Source: Achatina immaculata (Eukaryota; Mollusca; Gastropoda; Stylommatophora; Achatinidae). Taken from it: a stretch of DNA of 64,000 nucleotides. Below the pieces are notes generated by a model that saw only the letters and a list, made by a program, of their open reading frames with translations, did no database searches and had not been told where the DNA came from. Each line of letters opens with the position of its first letter. Within the stretch, counting starts at the first letter, position 1. This document shows positions 47,501-58,194 of the stretch, piece after piece. Made by a program: the position numbers and the translations under genes. The stretch lies in NCBI GenBank assembly GCA_009760885.1, contig CM019691.1, positions 32,674,814 through 32,738,813 of the forward strand. Reading direction: 5' to 3'.

Positions 47501-50500
47501 TTGTATAAGTGTATAAAACATGCATATAAACTCACTGCATTGAAGCTGTGATATAACTGCACTTATTTTAAAACAGCAACAGTTGTGTTCATAACATTAA
47601 TGAATAAATCTGTTTCTAGCTTTTTAAAATAAGTCTAATTATTTATTATAAATATGAATTGTGAGGAGATTCTGCAAATACTCTTTAGTGGTTTTAGGCA
47701 TGCACAGGTTTTTTTTTTTAATGGTTTGATTATTCTGTAGTAGTATTTTTTTTTTCTTATCTTTGGATTTTCTATCCTGACTTTTTTATCTTCAGTGTAT
47801 TCGGTCTTGAATCCTGCCAGGAGGGTATGGTCAAGGTTTTCCCAAGATTTTTGCAGCAGTCTCACAGACTCTTCTGTGCACTCTTGTAGCAAATTCTTCA
47901 GAATGTGACACATAGACACTCACCTATGTAACCTATTTTCAGTCAAAATAGGCATCTAATAATCTGAAATTTTCTGCATCATATTTTGATACAAAATGGC
48001 CATGTTGCTGTCTGATTAATCAATCCAATCATTTCACTACAATTTCTTCATGTCTGATTCAGATATGATTCACTTTGTTTGTATTAAGTTACAAAGTTTT
48101 GGTTAACTTCTTTTTTTCAAAGTCTCTCCTGTTTCACTGTTTATTTTTGTTGTTGAATTCTTAACAACAACAAAAAAAAAGTCTTAAATAAAACACTGAA
48201 TTCTGGAGCAGACTAGACTTACCTTCTTGATACCGATGAAAAATGGCTCTGACTGTGCTGCAGCACTGGGGCTTGGTGGTGTTGGTGGCACGGATGACCA
48301 GACACCACCTGTGGACAGTATCACACCAAAGAGACTTGCACCAGAACACAGCCATAGCTAAAAGCAAAAATTTTAAAAACTAAGAAATAAAAACCAGGAA
48401 TTTTTTCCAAAAAAGAAGACCATCATACAAAAAGAGGACTATATTTTTACGCATACATTATAAATGGTTTTTACAAACTGTGGACAGTACATTTCTAATA
48501 GGCAGCAATGACAAAAGTGTCTATATATTTTGGTTAGACTGTCTATATACTGATACTTCTTCCCGTGCACATTCAGGATTATTTTATAAACCATCCAGAT
48601 CTTGCCATAAGACATAACCCAATAATATGATGATAAAACTTCTGACAAGATGGTTGCAAGTGGTACATCAAAAGACAAGTCACAGTTTTCTTTGCTTTGT
48701 TGCATAAGGTTTATGACCAGCCCACTAGATTTGTGATCTAGTACAACACTGAGGAATGCACACTCCTGCAAAGGTGTTCACAAGATAACTATTGTGGCAA
48801 TTTCATTCAAAACTTTTGTCATCATTTACTGCATACTTTATAGATAGCAGTAACTAGAAAGAATACTACCTGTAAAGAGCACAGAGGTTCTCTTTCTTCT
48901 ACTGACAGCTGTTTTGGCCATAAATTTAATGTCGCGCAGTACTAACATCCTATACTAACTGCATATGGCAACTTACTGATAGCAAATAAGCCACTAGTAC
49001 CACTTGCTTAAAGTATAGCAGGTGGCGAATGCTTACAATTGCCTAGACCTTTTCTCATCCTGTATTTCTCAATTGTTTTTTTCAATCTCTTCTGTGCGTC
49101 ACAAAAAAAAAAAAAAAGGCAGAGGAGAAGCATGATGACACTGAGAAAGAGGCATACTGCTTCGCTAACCCACCAGTAAATATTCATTTGTAAGATGGTC
49201 AAAGAAATATTGTCAAGTGCAAGATAAAATCTCCCATAACTATGATTCTATTCTCTCTCTCTCTCTCTTACATGCACACTCACATTACACTCATTTAAAT
49301 TTTACAGGAAAACAGACTTACCGCATGCATGCATGTTATATTAGTATGCACGCTTTATGTGTACAAGTATGGTGCTTGCTTATGTTACTGGTTCTGACTA
49401 TCAAATTTAGATCTACTGTTCTATTTCATTGTTTCTAATTATGATACTGTTAGTCCAGTACATTTATTTCATTCCTTCTAATACACTGATTAGGCCAATC
49501 TGACCATTCGACTACTTGTTCTGCCTCACTACTTTCATTCTCATTTTTTTTTCAAAAATGTTAGAATTTGATCACAAAATAAACACTCAGAGAATGTCTT
49601 TTTCTTTTTCTCTATCATAGCACCTTTTTTTAATCTTCTTAATACCCTTCTTCAGAACAGAAAGAGCAAAGAACAAATCAAGGCTGATTTACCATAACTG
49701 GAACATCTTCAGATTCTATTATTAGTGCTGGTGACAGAATATTTGCTGCTAAGATGCCTAAAGGATTAGCTGAAAAAAAAAGTAAATAAAACACGTATTT
49801 TCACTATATATATATATATATATATATATACATACACACACACACATATATATACACACATATACATATATATATATTTAATGATAATCTTTTCCAATAA
49901 ACATGAGTTAATATGACTTTCATGCAACAGTGATATAAAGAGGTGCACAGTTGGAAAGGGAACTGAACAGGGAAAATTGGCAATATGAGTGAATAACACT
50001 GCACCACAGACCTCAGCCTACTTCTCTATCAGTATCAGTTTTACTGCAGTTATTGTCATACTTGTCAAACTTTTTGATATCTGATTGTCTGATATCTCCT
50101 TGTAAATAAGAAACTGGGCTCTCTGCAGCTGAAGCTGTAGGGAAGATCCTGAAACACAAGCAATGAGTAGGATCAAAAGCAGAGTATGATGGCATTCTTG
50201 AATTCACAGAGCAGCCTTAGAAAGCAGCTCTCCCAGCAAGCTCTTCACCCAGCATGATCTACCACCATGGGGAAAACCCTGCCAGATCAAGTGATGCAGT
50301 GGTCTGTTCCAGATCACCGTGAGGAGGATGTACAGGATCTTGGGCAGCTCTGGTTCTCTGGTAACTGAAAACTATGTTGCTCTACTAGCACAGCCACACT
50401 GACTCCCGGTGGCTACTGCTATAACAACTGTGATCCAACTTCTTCAATCTCCCTGGAACTGTTAGCTGGTCTTCTTTACAACCAATGTGGTGAAGATGTT

Positions 50501-53500
50501 AAGGCACAGCATCACATCGGTTTGGCAGTGGGTCAGTCCTGGAATACAGCTAAAAAGCAGGGGGTGTGCAATACTTCTTTAGTAGATTCCACCACCATGG
50601 GGACTATGGTTATCCCTGCCCCACTAGCAAGGCTAGGCCTGTTGCTGGGGGGTATCAATGGAGAGGTGGGATAGCGTCTTAGTCAGTCATGGTTCACCAA
50701 CATGTCAGTTATAGTTATATGACAGCATGTTATTTATGAGTTGCTAACTGCAACAATCTTTTTATATGCGGCTCCCACTATAAGTCAATGTCATGATTTT
50801 ACCATAAGAATAATTTTTAGAAAAAAAGGCTCTCTAGAACTGATTGGTAGAGTTGAAAGAGGAACAGTGCAACATAGGCGAGACGCATTCTCATTAACAA
50901 TTTCTTCACTGAAAAGAGGATAAGCAATAATAATAATCTGTCTACCGCAAACACATCTTCTAAGATGAGAAATGCCATTATAATAAAGATCGTCATACTT
51001 AACTTCTAAAAATAACCCTAGAATGTTCACATAACAAAGCCATTATTATCAAACTGTATTATAATATACTACTTACACATGGTGGCTATTGTCGTAGCTA
51101 GTGCCCGCTGACTATCTGCAAACCACAGAGCTGCCACTTTGGCTGGTGTAAACATTACAAAAGTCTGTCCACAAGCCGCTATTACCTGCCCAGTGATAAG
51201 AACAGGAAAGCGATATTCTGATGGCATGAAGCTGAATATTGTCAAATTGCGTAATGCCGATCCAATGAAATTTAACCATGCAGCACAAATAATCTGGAAG
51301 ATAAACAAATCATATGAATCAGTGTTAGAAGTCATGAGAAAACAATGCCAACAATGCTCAATTAAAGTGACTGATTTTCACTGGCCTTGGTCAACCTTTA
51401 TGTTGCCTCTGTGAAGTGAAAGCTGATACTATAGGAGATAGGCAGGAATTGCATTCCAAGAGCACTAGGCAAGATTCATTCATCAAAAAGCCAACTGTTC
51501 TCTTGCCTTCCTTTTTCCTGTCATAATCCATGTCACGTTACTACAAAATAAATAAATCAAAATAATATATCAATTTAAAATTCATTGTAACTTTATTTTA
51601 ACACTTTATTTTTTTACTAAATAGCATTTATTCTCAGCAACAAATAGAAAATGTCACTACTCTTTCAGAACTATTTAATTATTCCATGTTCACCCATTCA
51701 ATCATAGAATGCCATGCAAACTGCCACCAGCAGTCTTTCCATTTTCTGCAACTGTTTGCTTTCAGTTAGCTTGGTTACTTTTCTTTTCCTATGCCATTTA
51801 GTCACCCCGTTAAGATTTTCTCTCTCTCTCCTTTTCCCCTTGAGCTATCAGGTCCTTTATCTTCTGGTTTCTTTTGACAAGTCCAAAGAATTCTGACTGA
51901 CTTTTTTTCTCACACTCTTAACTAGCTATTGTTGTTCTGAAACTTCTCTGAGAACTTCATTTGTTTTTGTTTTTTTTTAAAAGTCCTGTAGAGTGCATGT
52001 TGAGTCTTTTTCCTCATCTGCATCTCTGTAGCTTCCAACTTATGTTTCATCTGTTTGTTAATCTCCATGTCTCAGAACTGTAATGCTACATTAGTTCTAT
52101 ATAGACCTTAGAACACTTTTTTTTTTTCACTTTTAAGCAGTGAATGTGCTAGCTGGCAAGTACTGGTATATTACTGATTAAAAAGGAGAAAAGCCAAAAG
52201 TTTTGGAGGGTGTTGGTTACCATAATCATGTTATGTTACCAAGAAACTATTAAAAAACATATAGCAAAACTGCCTGGAAGAATATCAGGACCGCAGGGTG
52301 GTGATGGAGGAAATCAGTCAGTTCTGATGAGCATTTTGTAAAGATTAAAACTCACTGCAAATAAGAGAAAAAAAAAAAAAAAAAAACTTCACACATTTAC
52401 TTTCTGCTGATGTTTGTAAAATGTGCTTAATTTCACATTTAAACAAAAGGTATAAAGTACTGAATTTTGTATTGAGAAAACCGATATTTTGAAAAGTACC
52501 TTGGGCAAGGTGAAATACAGGCACATTTGTACCAGTTTCAAAAAAATCCTAGTGCCATCACTGCTTTCAAGTACATTCTTTTATTTGTTAATTTTTTTTC
52601 TTCATACCATACAAAGCTCTGTGTGTGTGTGCGTGTGTGGGTGGGTGAGGAAAAGATGGGGGGGGGGGGGCGGCTATTCCTAGTCTGGACTTAATTTCAG
52701 CATGCATATTGCCATTGGCTGTTACTGTTTTTTCTGGGACAAGTGAATTTACAACTTTCTGTTTGTGTACTCCTGGTTACACAGTTGTTGCAGCTTAGTT
52801 TTTTAGTTTTGCCACTCTTTTTTTTTTTTTTTGCATAATCACTGCTCATGCTCTGTTAATATTTAGCTCTTTTTTGATAGTAGTGTTCCCTAGTTTCTGC
52901 AAATTTTTCACTTTCTGCTATCAACACTGTCATTTGCATATCTTAAACTACTGATACTGAGACCTATTTTCCACTCCATTTAAAGCTTTAACTCCTCCCA
53001 TGATTTATTCACTATACACCCAGAAAAGGTCATGTGACCCTTGTCTTACTCCCAGTTTTATCTATTGATATTTGCTTATGTCACTGTTCACTTTCCTGCT
53101 TTTCTTTGACTCTAGAACATATTTTCAGACTCTCATGTCTTTACTGTCTTTCTATAACTTTCAAACACGTGCCATGTCTTCAAGTCTCATTAAGTCAAAA
53201 GGTTTTGTATAATTCATGAACAACATATTTTAAAACTTCTTACCAGAAGTACATGTTCTTTTTTTCACTTTCAGAAAATGCTGCCACTGATCTTAATATA
53301 AACACTGCATTTGTGGTGGCTTTTCCTTCAGCAAAAAACCATGCTATCGAACTGTTAACATCTGTCTTTATCTTATTACAAAAATCATGAAAATATTCTA
53401 AAAGATCATTAACTTATGAATACGAAATAGTATGCATCAATCACATAGTATTCTAATTAACCACAAATGAACATGATTGCGAAATTCATTCTTTTTTTTT

Positions 53501-56500
53501 TTTTTTAATTAGAATAATACTTTGATAGCACATGAGTGTGAAATGAAAGCTCTGGCAAAGTTAACTAACACCAACTGAAAATCCAAAGAAAAATGAAATT
53601 TTGAGCTCAATCTTTGCAGTAAATAAACGAAGATGAATGGGGCTAAACTGAACAGAAAATAATGCCAGCAATCAGCAGCTGAAACCTTTATTATGTAACA
53701 TTCAAACAAAAAAAAAACATTAAGCAATCGTGAATGAAATTACTTATTACTGTGGCATGTAGCAGAAGCTTAAATGTCATCTTTGCCACCTGATACATCT
53801 CTTTAAGAAAAACCAATGATGTCCTTAACAGCATTTAAAAAAAGAAAAGAAAAGAAAAACTGAATGAAATTTGTATTTCATGTTAACTTCTGCATTTCTT
53901 TTTATTAACATATGTGATATGTCTCATTTTACATAAATAATGTGGTTTAAGGTCATCCCTAGTCTAGAGTGGAACTTTGTCTTATGTGTGATGAGACAAA
54001 ATGCATTTGACAACTACAACACCATAAAAAAAAAAAGAAGAGAACCTTGAAAATGAAGTAGAAGTCTGAGAAAAGAGATAAATGGCAGTATAGCATGACA
54101 ATATAACTTAAAGTCATGAGAGAAGAGATAAACAGCAGTATAGCATGACAATATAACTGAAAGCCATGAGAGAAGAGATAAATGGTAGTATAGCATGACA
54201 ATATAACTGAAAGTCATGAAAGAAGAGATAAATGGCAGTATGGCATGACAATATAACTGAAAGCCATGAGAGAAGAAATAAATGGCAGTATAACATGACA
54301 ATATAAAAGAAAGTCAATCATAATGCAAAAAAAGAAAACATAAGAGAGTAAATCTGTTGAACAAAATTACTACCATACCACAAGGCATGTATAAAACTGT
54401 GATAATAATGTAAAGGACTGTATGCTTCATTTCAATCTTCGTTTGTTTGATATGAAACAAAAACATTTATAATGGTTTTCCTTCTTATATCAAAATCTGA
54501 TCCTTTATATAAAATTAGGATTAATTTACACTACAAATCTCATTTCTTACGCTAGCTCGTAGTCCCACTGTGTCCAGCAACCAAGAGGCAATAACTCCAC
54601 ATGGAAGTGATGCCACAAGGTACACAAGAGACAGCCAGTTGACCTCCATGAAGGAAATACTGTAATATTTTGAGGTCTTGTCTGTTACAGGAGAAAACAC
54701 TATCCATATCTGGGAAAGGTACCAGTAAAACCTGTTACTTAAAACATCACACCCTGAAATTAACATTATCTTATAGTGCACAATTTTAACACTGAAAAAA
54801 AAAACACTTAAAAAAAACTGTTGCGTGCCATCTGCACGTAGTTTGGGTGTTAACTGTTAGTGCCTTACAGTATTGTGAGATATGGAGGCTGGCTCTTGTT
54901 TTTACTGTTCCTGAGAAACCTCTAGTACTCATTTCTTGAGGCTGAATCAACACCAGTGCCAGCTGGTACACAACAACAAAAATAAATCCCACCCCAATGA
55001 GGAACTGAACCCACTATATGATGGCAACTATTGTGAAAATAAGAAAATTAATAATGTAAAATTATATAAACCGAGCCTGCTTTGTTCGGCTGAAATGAGT
55101 TTTTAATAATAAGCAGATCACAACTATGAGAATAACTGAAACCCTCTCAGAAATCTCTTGGATAACCAGTAATGAATGTCTGAGACAAGGTTATGGCATA
55201 ACTTAATGGACAAGATTACTGCCATTAAATCACCGTATCAGAAAAGAGACCACTAGAGACAAGTGGATGCTCAAGAGAGTGTTAAGAGTATCTTGCACAG
55301 ATGCAGATGGAGTGTCTAATAAGAGTCAGTGAAGAAGGGATTCTAGTTAAATGTCAAAGGATACACATGATATTCTGTGAAGGAAAATATTCCATGCACA
55401 TATGTCAGGTAGACTGATGCAGGTGTGTGGAGTGTCTATGCTGACTGACACCCATTTTGAGGTGTTAGAGAGGCAATTAGCAGATATAGGGATATCCTGA
55501 CTGCACTGAAGCCACTTCCAAGGCAATAAATAATTATGTGAGGAAAATAACTGCTCTTGCTAACCTGTTTAGTATTTGATAGCAATATAATTTTTTTGCG
55601 AGGAAAATACTCGGCATCAAGTGAAATGGATTCAAGAACAATGCAGAGATAAGACAGATGACTGAACAACAACCAGTCTCATGGGAGATCAGGAAAAGGA
55701 GATGGACATATGTTGGTCACGTGATGAGAAGAAACGATCAGAGAATCCCAAAACAAGCTAACAAGTGCAGCAAAACAGGCTGAAGAAAAAGAGGCAGACT
55801 ACATGAAACTCTAAAGAGGACATTGTTAAGAGGCATAAAATCCCTTGATGAGGCTGAAAAGCTCGCTGAAAACAGGAAAAATTGGTGAACAACCTATGTG
55901 GCGTTTAACGGCATGGGAAGGATATAAGATATAAGGTACTTTTTTGCTTGAACGTGAGTGGCAAAGATTAAAATACAATATAATAAAATAAATTAAAATA
56001 TAACAAAATACTATAAAATAGAATAAGGCAAGAACAGCTTTAACTAGTTTGAGAAATAAACCAAGTACACTTTTTCAACTAAAAAAATACTGTACTAAAG
56101 TTGCATGCTGCCCATACTTTTATATGGAGCAGAATTATGGAAAAAGGGCTAAATTAATGTCATTCCATGCATCTTGCGTAAGAAAGATTCTGAAAACTTT
56201 CTGACCACAGATCACAAGAGATCTACTTGTTCAAAGTAGACAAGAAGAAATGAATTACAATAAAACAGATGCTGAAAATGGGTTGGTCAAGTAGACCCCC
56301 ATACTTACTAAAATAGCAAATGACAGCAGAGAGAGAGAGAACAGCAAGAGTCTCTGTCTTTTTGATGTTCAAAGTAAGACCTTTCTGTTCACCTTCTTTG
56401 GCGACTTTATAGAAGAGATTTTGCAGGTCTTGTTGGTTCTCAGCTATCAGTACTGTGTCGTCAGCATACCGAAGGTTGTTAATATTGTATCCTCCAATTT

Positions 56501-58004
56501 TTATGCCTGGTTCTGTGATGATCGTTCTTAGAATATTCTTGCTGTACAGAGAAAAAAGGTCTAGAGACAGTACACATCCTTGTCGCACCCCTTGTTTTAT
56601 AGGTTGATATTTTCCAGTTCTATTTTCAAATCGAGTTGCTGCTTCTTGCTGCCAGTATAGATGTTTTACAATCCTCAGGTCTTTGCCATCTATATTGATG
56701 TCTTCAAGCATTTTAATAATTTCATTATGTTTCACCTTGTCGAATGCCTTGGTGTAATCAATGAAGCATAAGTAGACATCTTTCTGTACTTTTAAAGCTC
56801 TTTCTGTTAGTGTTCGTAAAGCATAAATGGCACTGTGTGTTCCCTTTCCTTCAACAAATCCAAACTGTTCATCTGCTATTTCCATTTTTATCTTTTTCCT
56901 TGTTCTTCTCATAATGATTCTCAGAAGTAGCATCGTTATGTGACATGAGAGGCTGATAGTCCGGTGGTCATCACATTCCTTTGCACCTGGTTTCTTTGGT
57001 AGTGCTATAAACATGGATTTAATCAGGTCACTGGGAATATATATATACTCCCAGTGACCATATTATCCAACACATCCTTAACAATGAATGTTAGAAAACG
57101 AGTCCTAAAATGCTATATTGAACTTATCTTGTTATATGGAAGTGAATCATGGACAATAGGCAGGTCTGCACAAAAATCATTGGAAGCAGCAGAAATGTGG
57201 TTTATTAGAAGAATGTTGCAAATCCCCTGGACAGCAAAAATAACTAATGAAGAATGTATGAGAAGAGCTGGAGAGACAAAAAAATCTTGTCAAAGAAATA
57301 AGAGAGAGACAATGTACTTTCATAGGACATGCAGTGAGAAGGGGGCATAGAAAATATTATAACAACAGGAAAAATAAAAGGAAGAAGATCAAGAGGAAGA
57401 CCAAGAGAAATGATACCGGACAGTCTGACGGGATGGTGTGAGAGGAGATCACCAACTGAGCTGGTGGCCTGCATGAAGGATTGTGTACTCTGGAGAAGCA
57501 TACGGCCAACGCCCGTCGGCACGGCACCTGATGATGAAACTCCTTATGTCAGTCTATAACAAATGAACGACCAGGAAGGTATCGTACGAAGTCAATGGAA
57601 AAGGGGGGGGGGGAGTAACCATACATGGTCAGATCACATATTTAAAGTAAAAAGAAATGTTGCAAATTTCATCCAACACGCTGAAATCTACTCAGAATGA
57701 TTAAATATGACTTGTTTGTCTCTGTATGAAAAATGGCTACTGATTATCGTTAATACATAAACGATACGTGTAATGCCAAAACTTCAGTTCAACCAGTTTT
57801 TGACACAGTGTCTATAGCAATACTTACCAATGCATTTGTAAAATTGATAACAACTATAACAAAGAGAAGAAACCATCTTCTTTTATAAACCTTGTAACCC
57901 GATGGATCGATCATGTACTGGTAATGCTGATCAAGAACATTTTCAGTTACAATAACTGTATCATTTGCGGAAACTCGCTCTTCTGTTTGTTCTGTGGAAT
58001 CCAT
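38381..58004 (-). CDS. SLC49A3: SLC49A3/MFSD7-type major-facilitator transporter, ten exons
   Basis: Minus-strand exons: 57828-58004, 54551-54709, 51077-51293, 49693-49769, 48223-48357, 44690-44806, 43595-43746, 42659-42816, 41646-41770, 38381-38532. All introns are GT-AG and the phases agree, giving about 489 residues if one missing base in exon 7 is allowed for. Family marks are a KRRWFLL start to the first membrane segment, NWLSLVYLVASLPCG and WLLDTVGLR around segment 2, FTPAKVAALWF, ATMSNPLG, SVPPTPPS in the central loop, FLEQILC, VDKTRRF, ELAVEVTYP and RPDYRRL at the end. These match SLC49A3 better than FLVCR1/2 or SLC49A4. It is a predicted twelve-helix membrane protein. Its substrate is uncertain; relatives carry haem or choline. 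Introns hold LINE, SINE and piggyBac-like insertions. Confidence 0.9.
38608..38885 (-). mobile_element. SINE copy 6, third head type
   Basis: On the minus strand the head (near 38810-38885) carries ACTGGCTAGTGTGGTGG and GGTTCAAATGC and resembles yet another tRNA. The shared body follows to TTCCCATTTCCATGCC (as read on +). It lies in the last intron of the transporter. Confidence 0.85.
39490..39734 (+). mobile_element. LINE-A, upstream part of a split copy
   Basis: Encodes RLRYADDKVLLSKTQKG (catalytic YADD, first A-D-D retained) through KLEEVESFEYLGS. The frame stops exactly at a 13-bp sequence that recurs at 40646-40658, where the copy resumes. Confidence 0.85.
39735..40645 (-). mobile_element. 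LINE-B inserted in LINE-A, 13-bp target duplication
   Basis: The 324-codon minus-strand frame (39683-40657) holds the second half of a reverse transcriptase and the ORF2 C-terminus: VLEDLDFADDICLLSSS, NVGKTKLMKQN, NEFVYLGSRVVENGD, LLYGSECWKIT, WLGHVLRM and RSKGRPKETWRR. The 3' end on the left is a (CT)n tract, (GA)n on its own strand. The target duplication is ATCTTGGATCACT at 39722-39734 and 40646-40658. It is 5'-truncated, but the remaining frame is intact, so the insertion is young. It lies in intron 9 of the transporter. Confidence 0.93.
40659..41195 (+). mobile_element. LINE-A, downstream part of the split copy
   Basis: Resumes with LLTNNGDTMGEFKRR directly after the duplication and runs to the 3' end near 41190 (ACATGCAAATGACCG). 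Stops and small deletions are present, for example in the RRRWLQD region. Confidence 0.85.
41370..41495 (+). mobile_element. LINE-D 3' end fragment
   Basis: Only the last 120 bases of LINE-D, ending GTCCTATGTGATGTTTAACA, followed by GATCTAAGATAAGA. Confidence 0.75.
41646..41770 (-). CDS. SLC49A3: SLC49A3 exon 9
   Basis: 125 bp, phase 2 to 1. GQLQGIILILLAQFVAQPL, then an extracellular stretch ending DPQDWT, matching the D-x-L-D-W-T of the family. Acceptor GTTTCCAG, donor GTAAGC. Confidence 0.9.
41960..42312 (+). mobile_element. LINE-A 3' fragment
   Basis: Matches the terminal 350 bases of LINE-A with a few deletions. It ends CAAAGGACATGCAAATGAC. It lies in intron 8 of the transporter. Confidence 0.8.
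42659..42816 (-). CDS. SLC49A3: SLC49A3 exon 8
   Basis: 158 bp, phase 0 to 2. LARFRDLQVPIAVSTALFGCFGFA, then ELAVEVTYPVAEATSTGIVF, a hallmark of SLC49 helices 10-11. Acceptor TTTGTCCAG, donor GTATGT. Confidence 0.92.
43595..43746 (-). CDS. SLC49A3: SLC49A3 exon 7, with one-base frameshift
   Basis: The exon is 152 bp, where phases of the neighbours require 153. The first 33 codons read TFAGVCGALMIAIGAAGAVI through VDKTRRFAE. The family sequence then continues in the next frame as TKIGFCLSTLCSIVFVQ up to donor GTGAGG. One base is missing between 43643 and 43648; a lost G would restore E-V-T-K-I-G. As written, the spliced frame hits a TAA early in exon 8 and would lose the last four or so helices. 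Confidence 0.88.
44148..44274. mobile_element. Fold-back MITE-like element, copy 2
   Basis: Left arm AGTAAAGTAATATGACATG..., right arm ending ACTCTATTACTTTACC. The segment CTAACCATACAATACTAT matches copy 1 at 27042-27138, and CTTTCACACAGTAAAG precedes both. Intron 6 of the transporter. Confidence 0.6.
44690..44806 (-). CDS. SLC49A3: SLC49A3 exon 6
   Basis: 39 residues, phase 0 to 0. LRKNFAFWMLAFGVGGGLAL and TTFLEQILCPQNY, equivalent to helix 7. Acceptor TTTTTCAG, donor GTGAGC. Confidence 0.9.
45702..46836 (+). mobile_element. LINE-A copy, endonuclease fused to 3' end
   Basis: Carries the LINE-A 5' leader (about 45702-46165), the endonuclease frame 46201-46671 (RVGTWNVRSMYEGKYQ, HILGICEHRWKG, IYAPTSAAEEEEVED, IMGDFNAKIG), then jumps within codons to the 3' tail GHDNLDKTILEG and the GRSR region. 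The middle of the endonuclease and the whole reverse transcriptase are deleted. The flanking six-base repeat TTAGCA (45696-45701 and 46837-46842) is a likely short target duplication. It sits in the piggyBac-like frame. Confidence 0.8.
46837..47030 (-). pseudogene. piggyBac-like ORF, N-terminal part
   Basis: Starts MSALQAQNLIEEWLDHAEEG and continues with an acidic stretch (DSDFELSDP, DSGDEDDAP), typical of leaders in piggyBac-type transposases. The second part lies at 45476-45695, beyond the LINE, and stays in frame across the six-base duplication. It includes GDCGMPGACISS and GEWKSVGEG. No catalytic aspartates or C-terminal zinc domain are present. Its identity rests mostly on the termini. 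Confidence 0.55.
47315..48222. other. Transporter intron 5, right part
   Basis: A minus-strand frame at 47635-47919 (SVRLLQKSWENLDHTLLAGF in its middle) has the look of a pogo/Tigger-type transposase tail, but this is not firm. Otherwise AT-rich. Confidence 0.3.
48223..48357 (-). CDS. SLC49A3: SLC49A3 exon 5
   Basis: 45 residues, phase 0 to 0. A membrane helix (LWLCSGASLFGVILSTGG) runs into the cytosolic linker SSVPPTPPSPSAAAQSEPFF. Acceptor GCTTTTAG, donor GTAAGT. Confidence 0.9.
48358..49692. other. Transporter intron 4
   Basis: No transposon was recognised. A short (CT)n tract lies at about 49252-49270. Minus-strand open frames at 48439-48771 are unconvincing and resemble no known family. 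Confidence 0.45.
49693..49769 (-). CDS. SLC49A3: SLC49A3 exon 4
   Basis: 77 bp, phase 1 to 0. Completes the serine and reads NPLGILAANILSPALI, then SEDVPVM, strongly conserved in SLC49A3. Too short for an ordinary open-frame search. Acceptor TTTTTCAG, donor GTAAAT. Confidence 0.9.
49802..49880. repeat. (TA)n/(CA)n microsatellite
   Basis: Compound TATA and CACA tract in intron 3, close to the acceptor of exon 4 (starts about 33 bp upstream in transcript sense). Confidence 0.9.
50210..50700. other. GC-richer insert in intron 3, possible LINE 5' leader
   Basis: This block is visibly richer in G and C than its surroundings, with CCACCATGGGGA twice (about 50262 and 50592). It has no open frame of note. 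In style it resembles the untranslated leaders of the LINEs in this window, but no alignment to them was found by eye. Confidence 0.3.
51077..51293 (-). CDS. SLC49A3: SLC49A3 exon 3
   Basis: 217 bp, phase 0 to 1. Encodes AAWLNFIGSALRNL, GQVIAACGQTFVMFTPAKVAALWF and a RALATTIATM end. The split serine codon is completed by exon 4. Acceptor CTTCCAG, donor GTAAGT. Confidence 0.92.
51294..54070. other. Transporter intron 2, mostly unannotated
   Basis: AT-rich, with homopolymer runs and a GT run followed by poly-G near 52620-52672. No transposon coding sequence was recognised. Confidence 0.45.
54071..54318. repeat. Minisatellite, 50-bp unit, five copies
   Basis: Units start at 54071, 54121, 54171, 54221 and 54271, each with GATAAATGGCAGTATAGCAT near the start. 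They are nearly identical. Because 50 is not a multiple of three, overlapping hydrophobic frames on the minus strand are artefacts. It lies in intron 2, about 230 bp from exon 2. Confidence 0.95.
54551..54709 (-). CDS. SLC49A3: SLC49A3 exon 2
   Basis: 53 residues, phase 0 to 0. Begins IWIVFSPVTD and holds NWLSLVYLVASLPCG and WLLDTVGLRAS, the conserved helix 2 to loop 2-3 region. Acceptor TTTCCCAG, donor GTAAGA. Confidence 0.92.
55590..55945 (+). mobile_element. LINE-D 3' fragment
   Basis: Last 350 bases of LINE-D (ACAACCAGTCTCATGGGAGA through GGCGTTTAACGGCATGGGAAG), with two small deletions. Intron 1 of the transporter. Confidence 0.85.
56100..56330 (+). mobile_element. Faint LINE C-terminal fragment
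   Basis: The plus strand reads ILLYGAELWKK and CILRKIL with frame breaks, the pattern of a LINE ORF2 C-terminus. Family not assigned. Confidence 0.4.
56345..57045 (-). mobile_element. LINE-C reverse-transcriptase part, inverted
   Basis: The minus-strand frame 56223-57014 encodes [58 protein letters not shown] and [12 protein letters not shown], over 90 percent like 14450-15140. It is the upstream half of a LINE whose downstream half follows in the opposite orientation at 57046. Confidence 0.88.
57046..57535 (+). mobile_element. LINE-C 3' part, upright half of a twin-primed copy
   Basis: The plus-strand frame 57054-57350 reads VRKRVLKCYIELILLYGSESW and FIRRMLQIPWTAK, then runs through the basic C-terminus to the family end near 57530 (GGCACGGCACCTGATGATG). 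Relative to the reference copy, about 160 bases are absent between the two halves. The junction forms a palindrome. Confidence 0.88.
57828..58004 (-). CDS. SLC49A3: SLC49A3 exon 1
   Basis: Encodes 59 residues from the ATG: a polar cytosolic N-terminus, then KRRWFLLFVIVVINFTNAL, the first membrane helix. It ends in phase 0 at donor GTAAGT. This ATG is chosen because it gives the usual N-terminal length before the RRW motif. Confidence 0.9.
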
Positions 58005-58033
58005 GACCGCCCATCGACGCTGCCATTTGTTTG

Positions 58034-58043
58034 GTCATGTGAC
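58034..58043. promoter_or_regulatory. E-box / MiT-TFE-like site upstream of SLC49A3
   Basis: GTCATGTGAC is 30 bp upstream of the transporter ATG. It is one step from the CLEAR element GTCACGTGAC and contains the TCATGTGA M-box core bound by MITF/TFEB proteins. The surrounding 57990-58060 is richer in CpG than the region, as for a core promoter. The transcription start is unknown, so the site could lie in the 5' UTR. Confidence 0.4.
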
Positions 58044-58194
58044 TTCGCCTAACGTGGTAAACTTTTAAAAAACTACTACTGTAACATGTTATTAGATGAA
58101 CATACATGCTTACCATCACTTTACAATACTAAAAGAGTTAAATTTAGCACAGTAACTGGGGAGGGGGGAGGGAGAGAGAGAGTTAATCTTATAT

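Noticed and set aside
54014..54317. Hydrophobic minus-strand frames that look like membrane proteins
   Set aside because: They arise from the 50-bp minisatellite read in different frames.
38381..58004. FLVCR1/2 or SLC49A4 (DIRC2) identity for the transporter
   Set aside because: Motifs such as NWLSLVYL, FTPAKVAALWF, ATMSNPLG, SVPPTPPS and ELAVEVTYP fit SLC49A3 better throughout.
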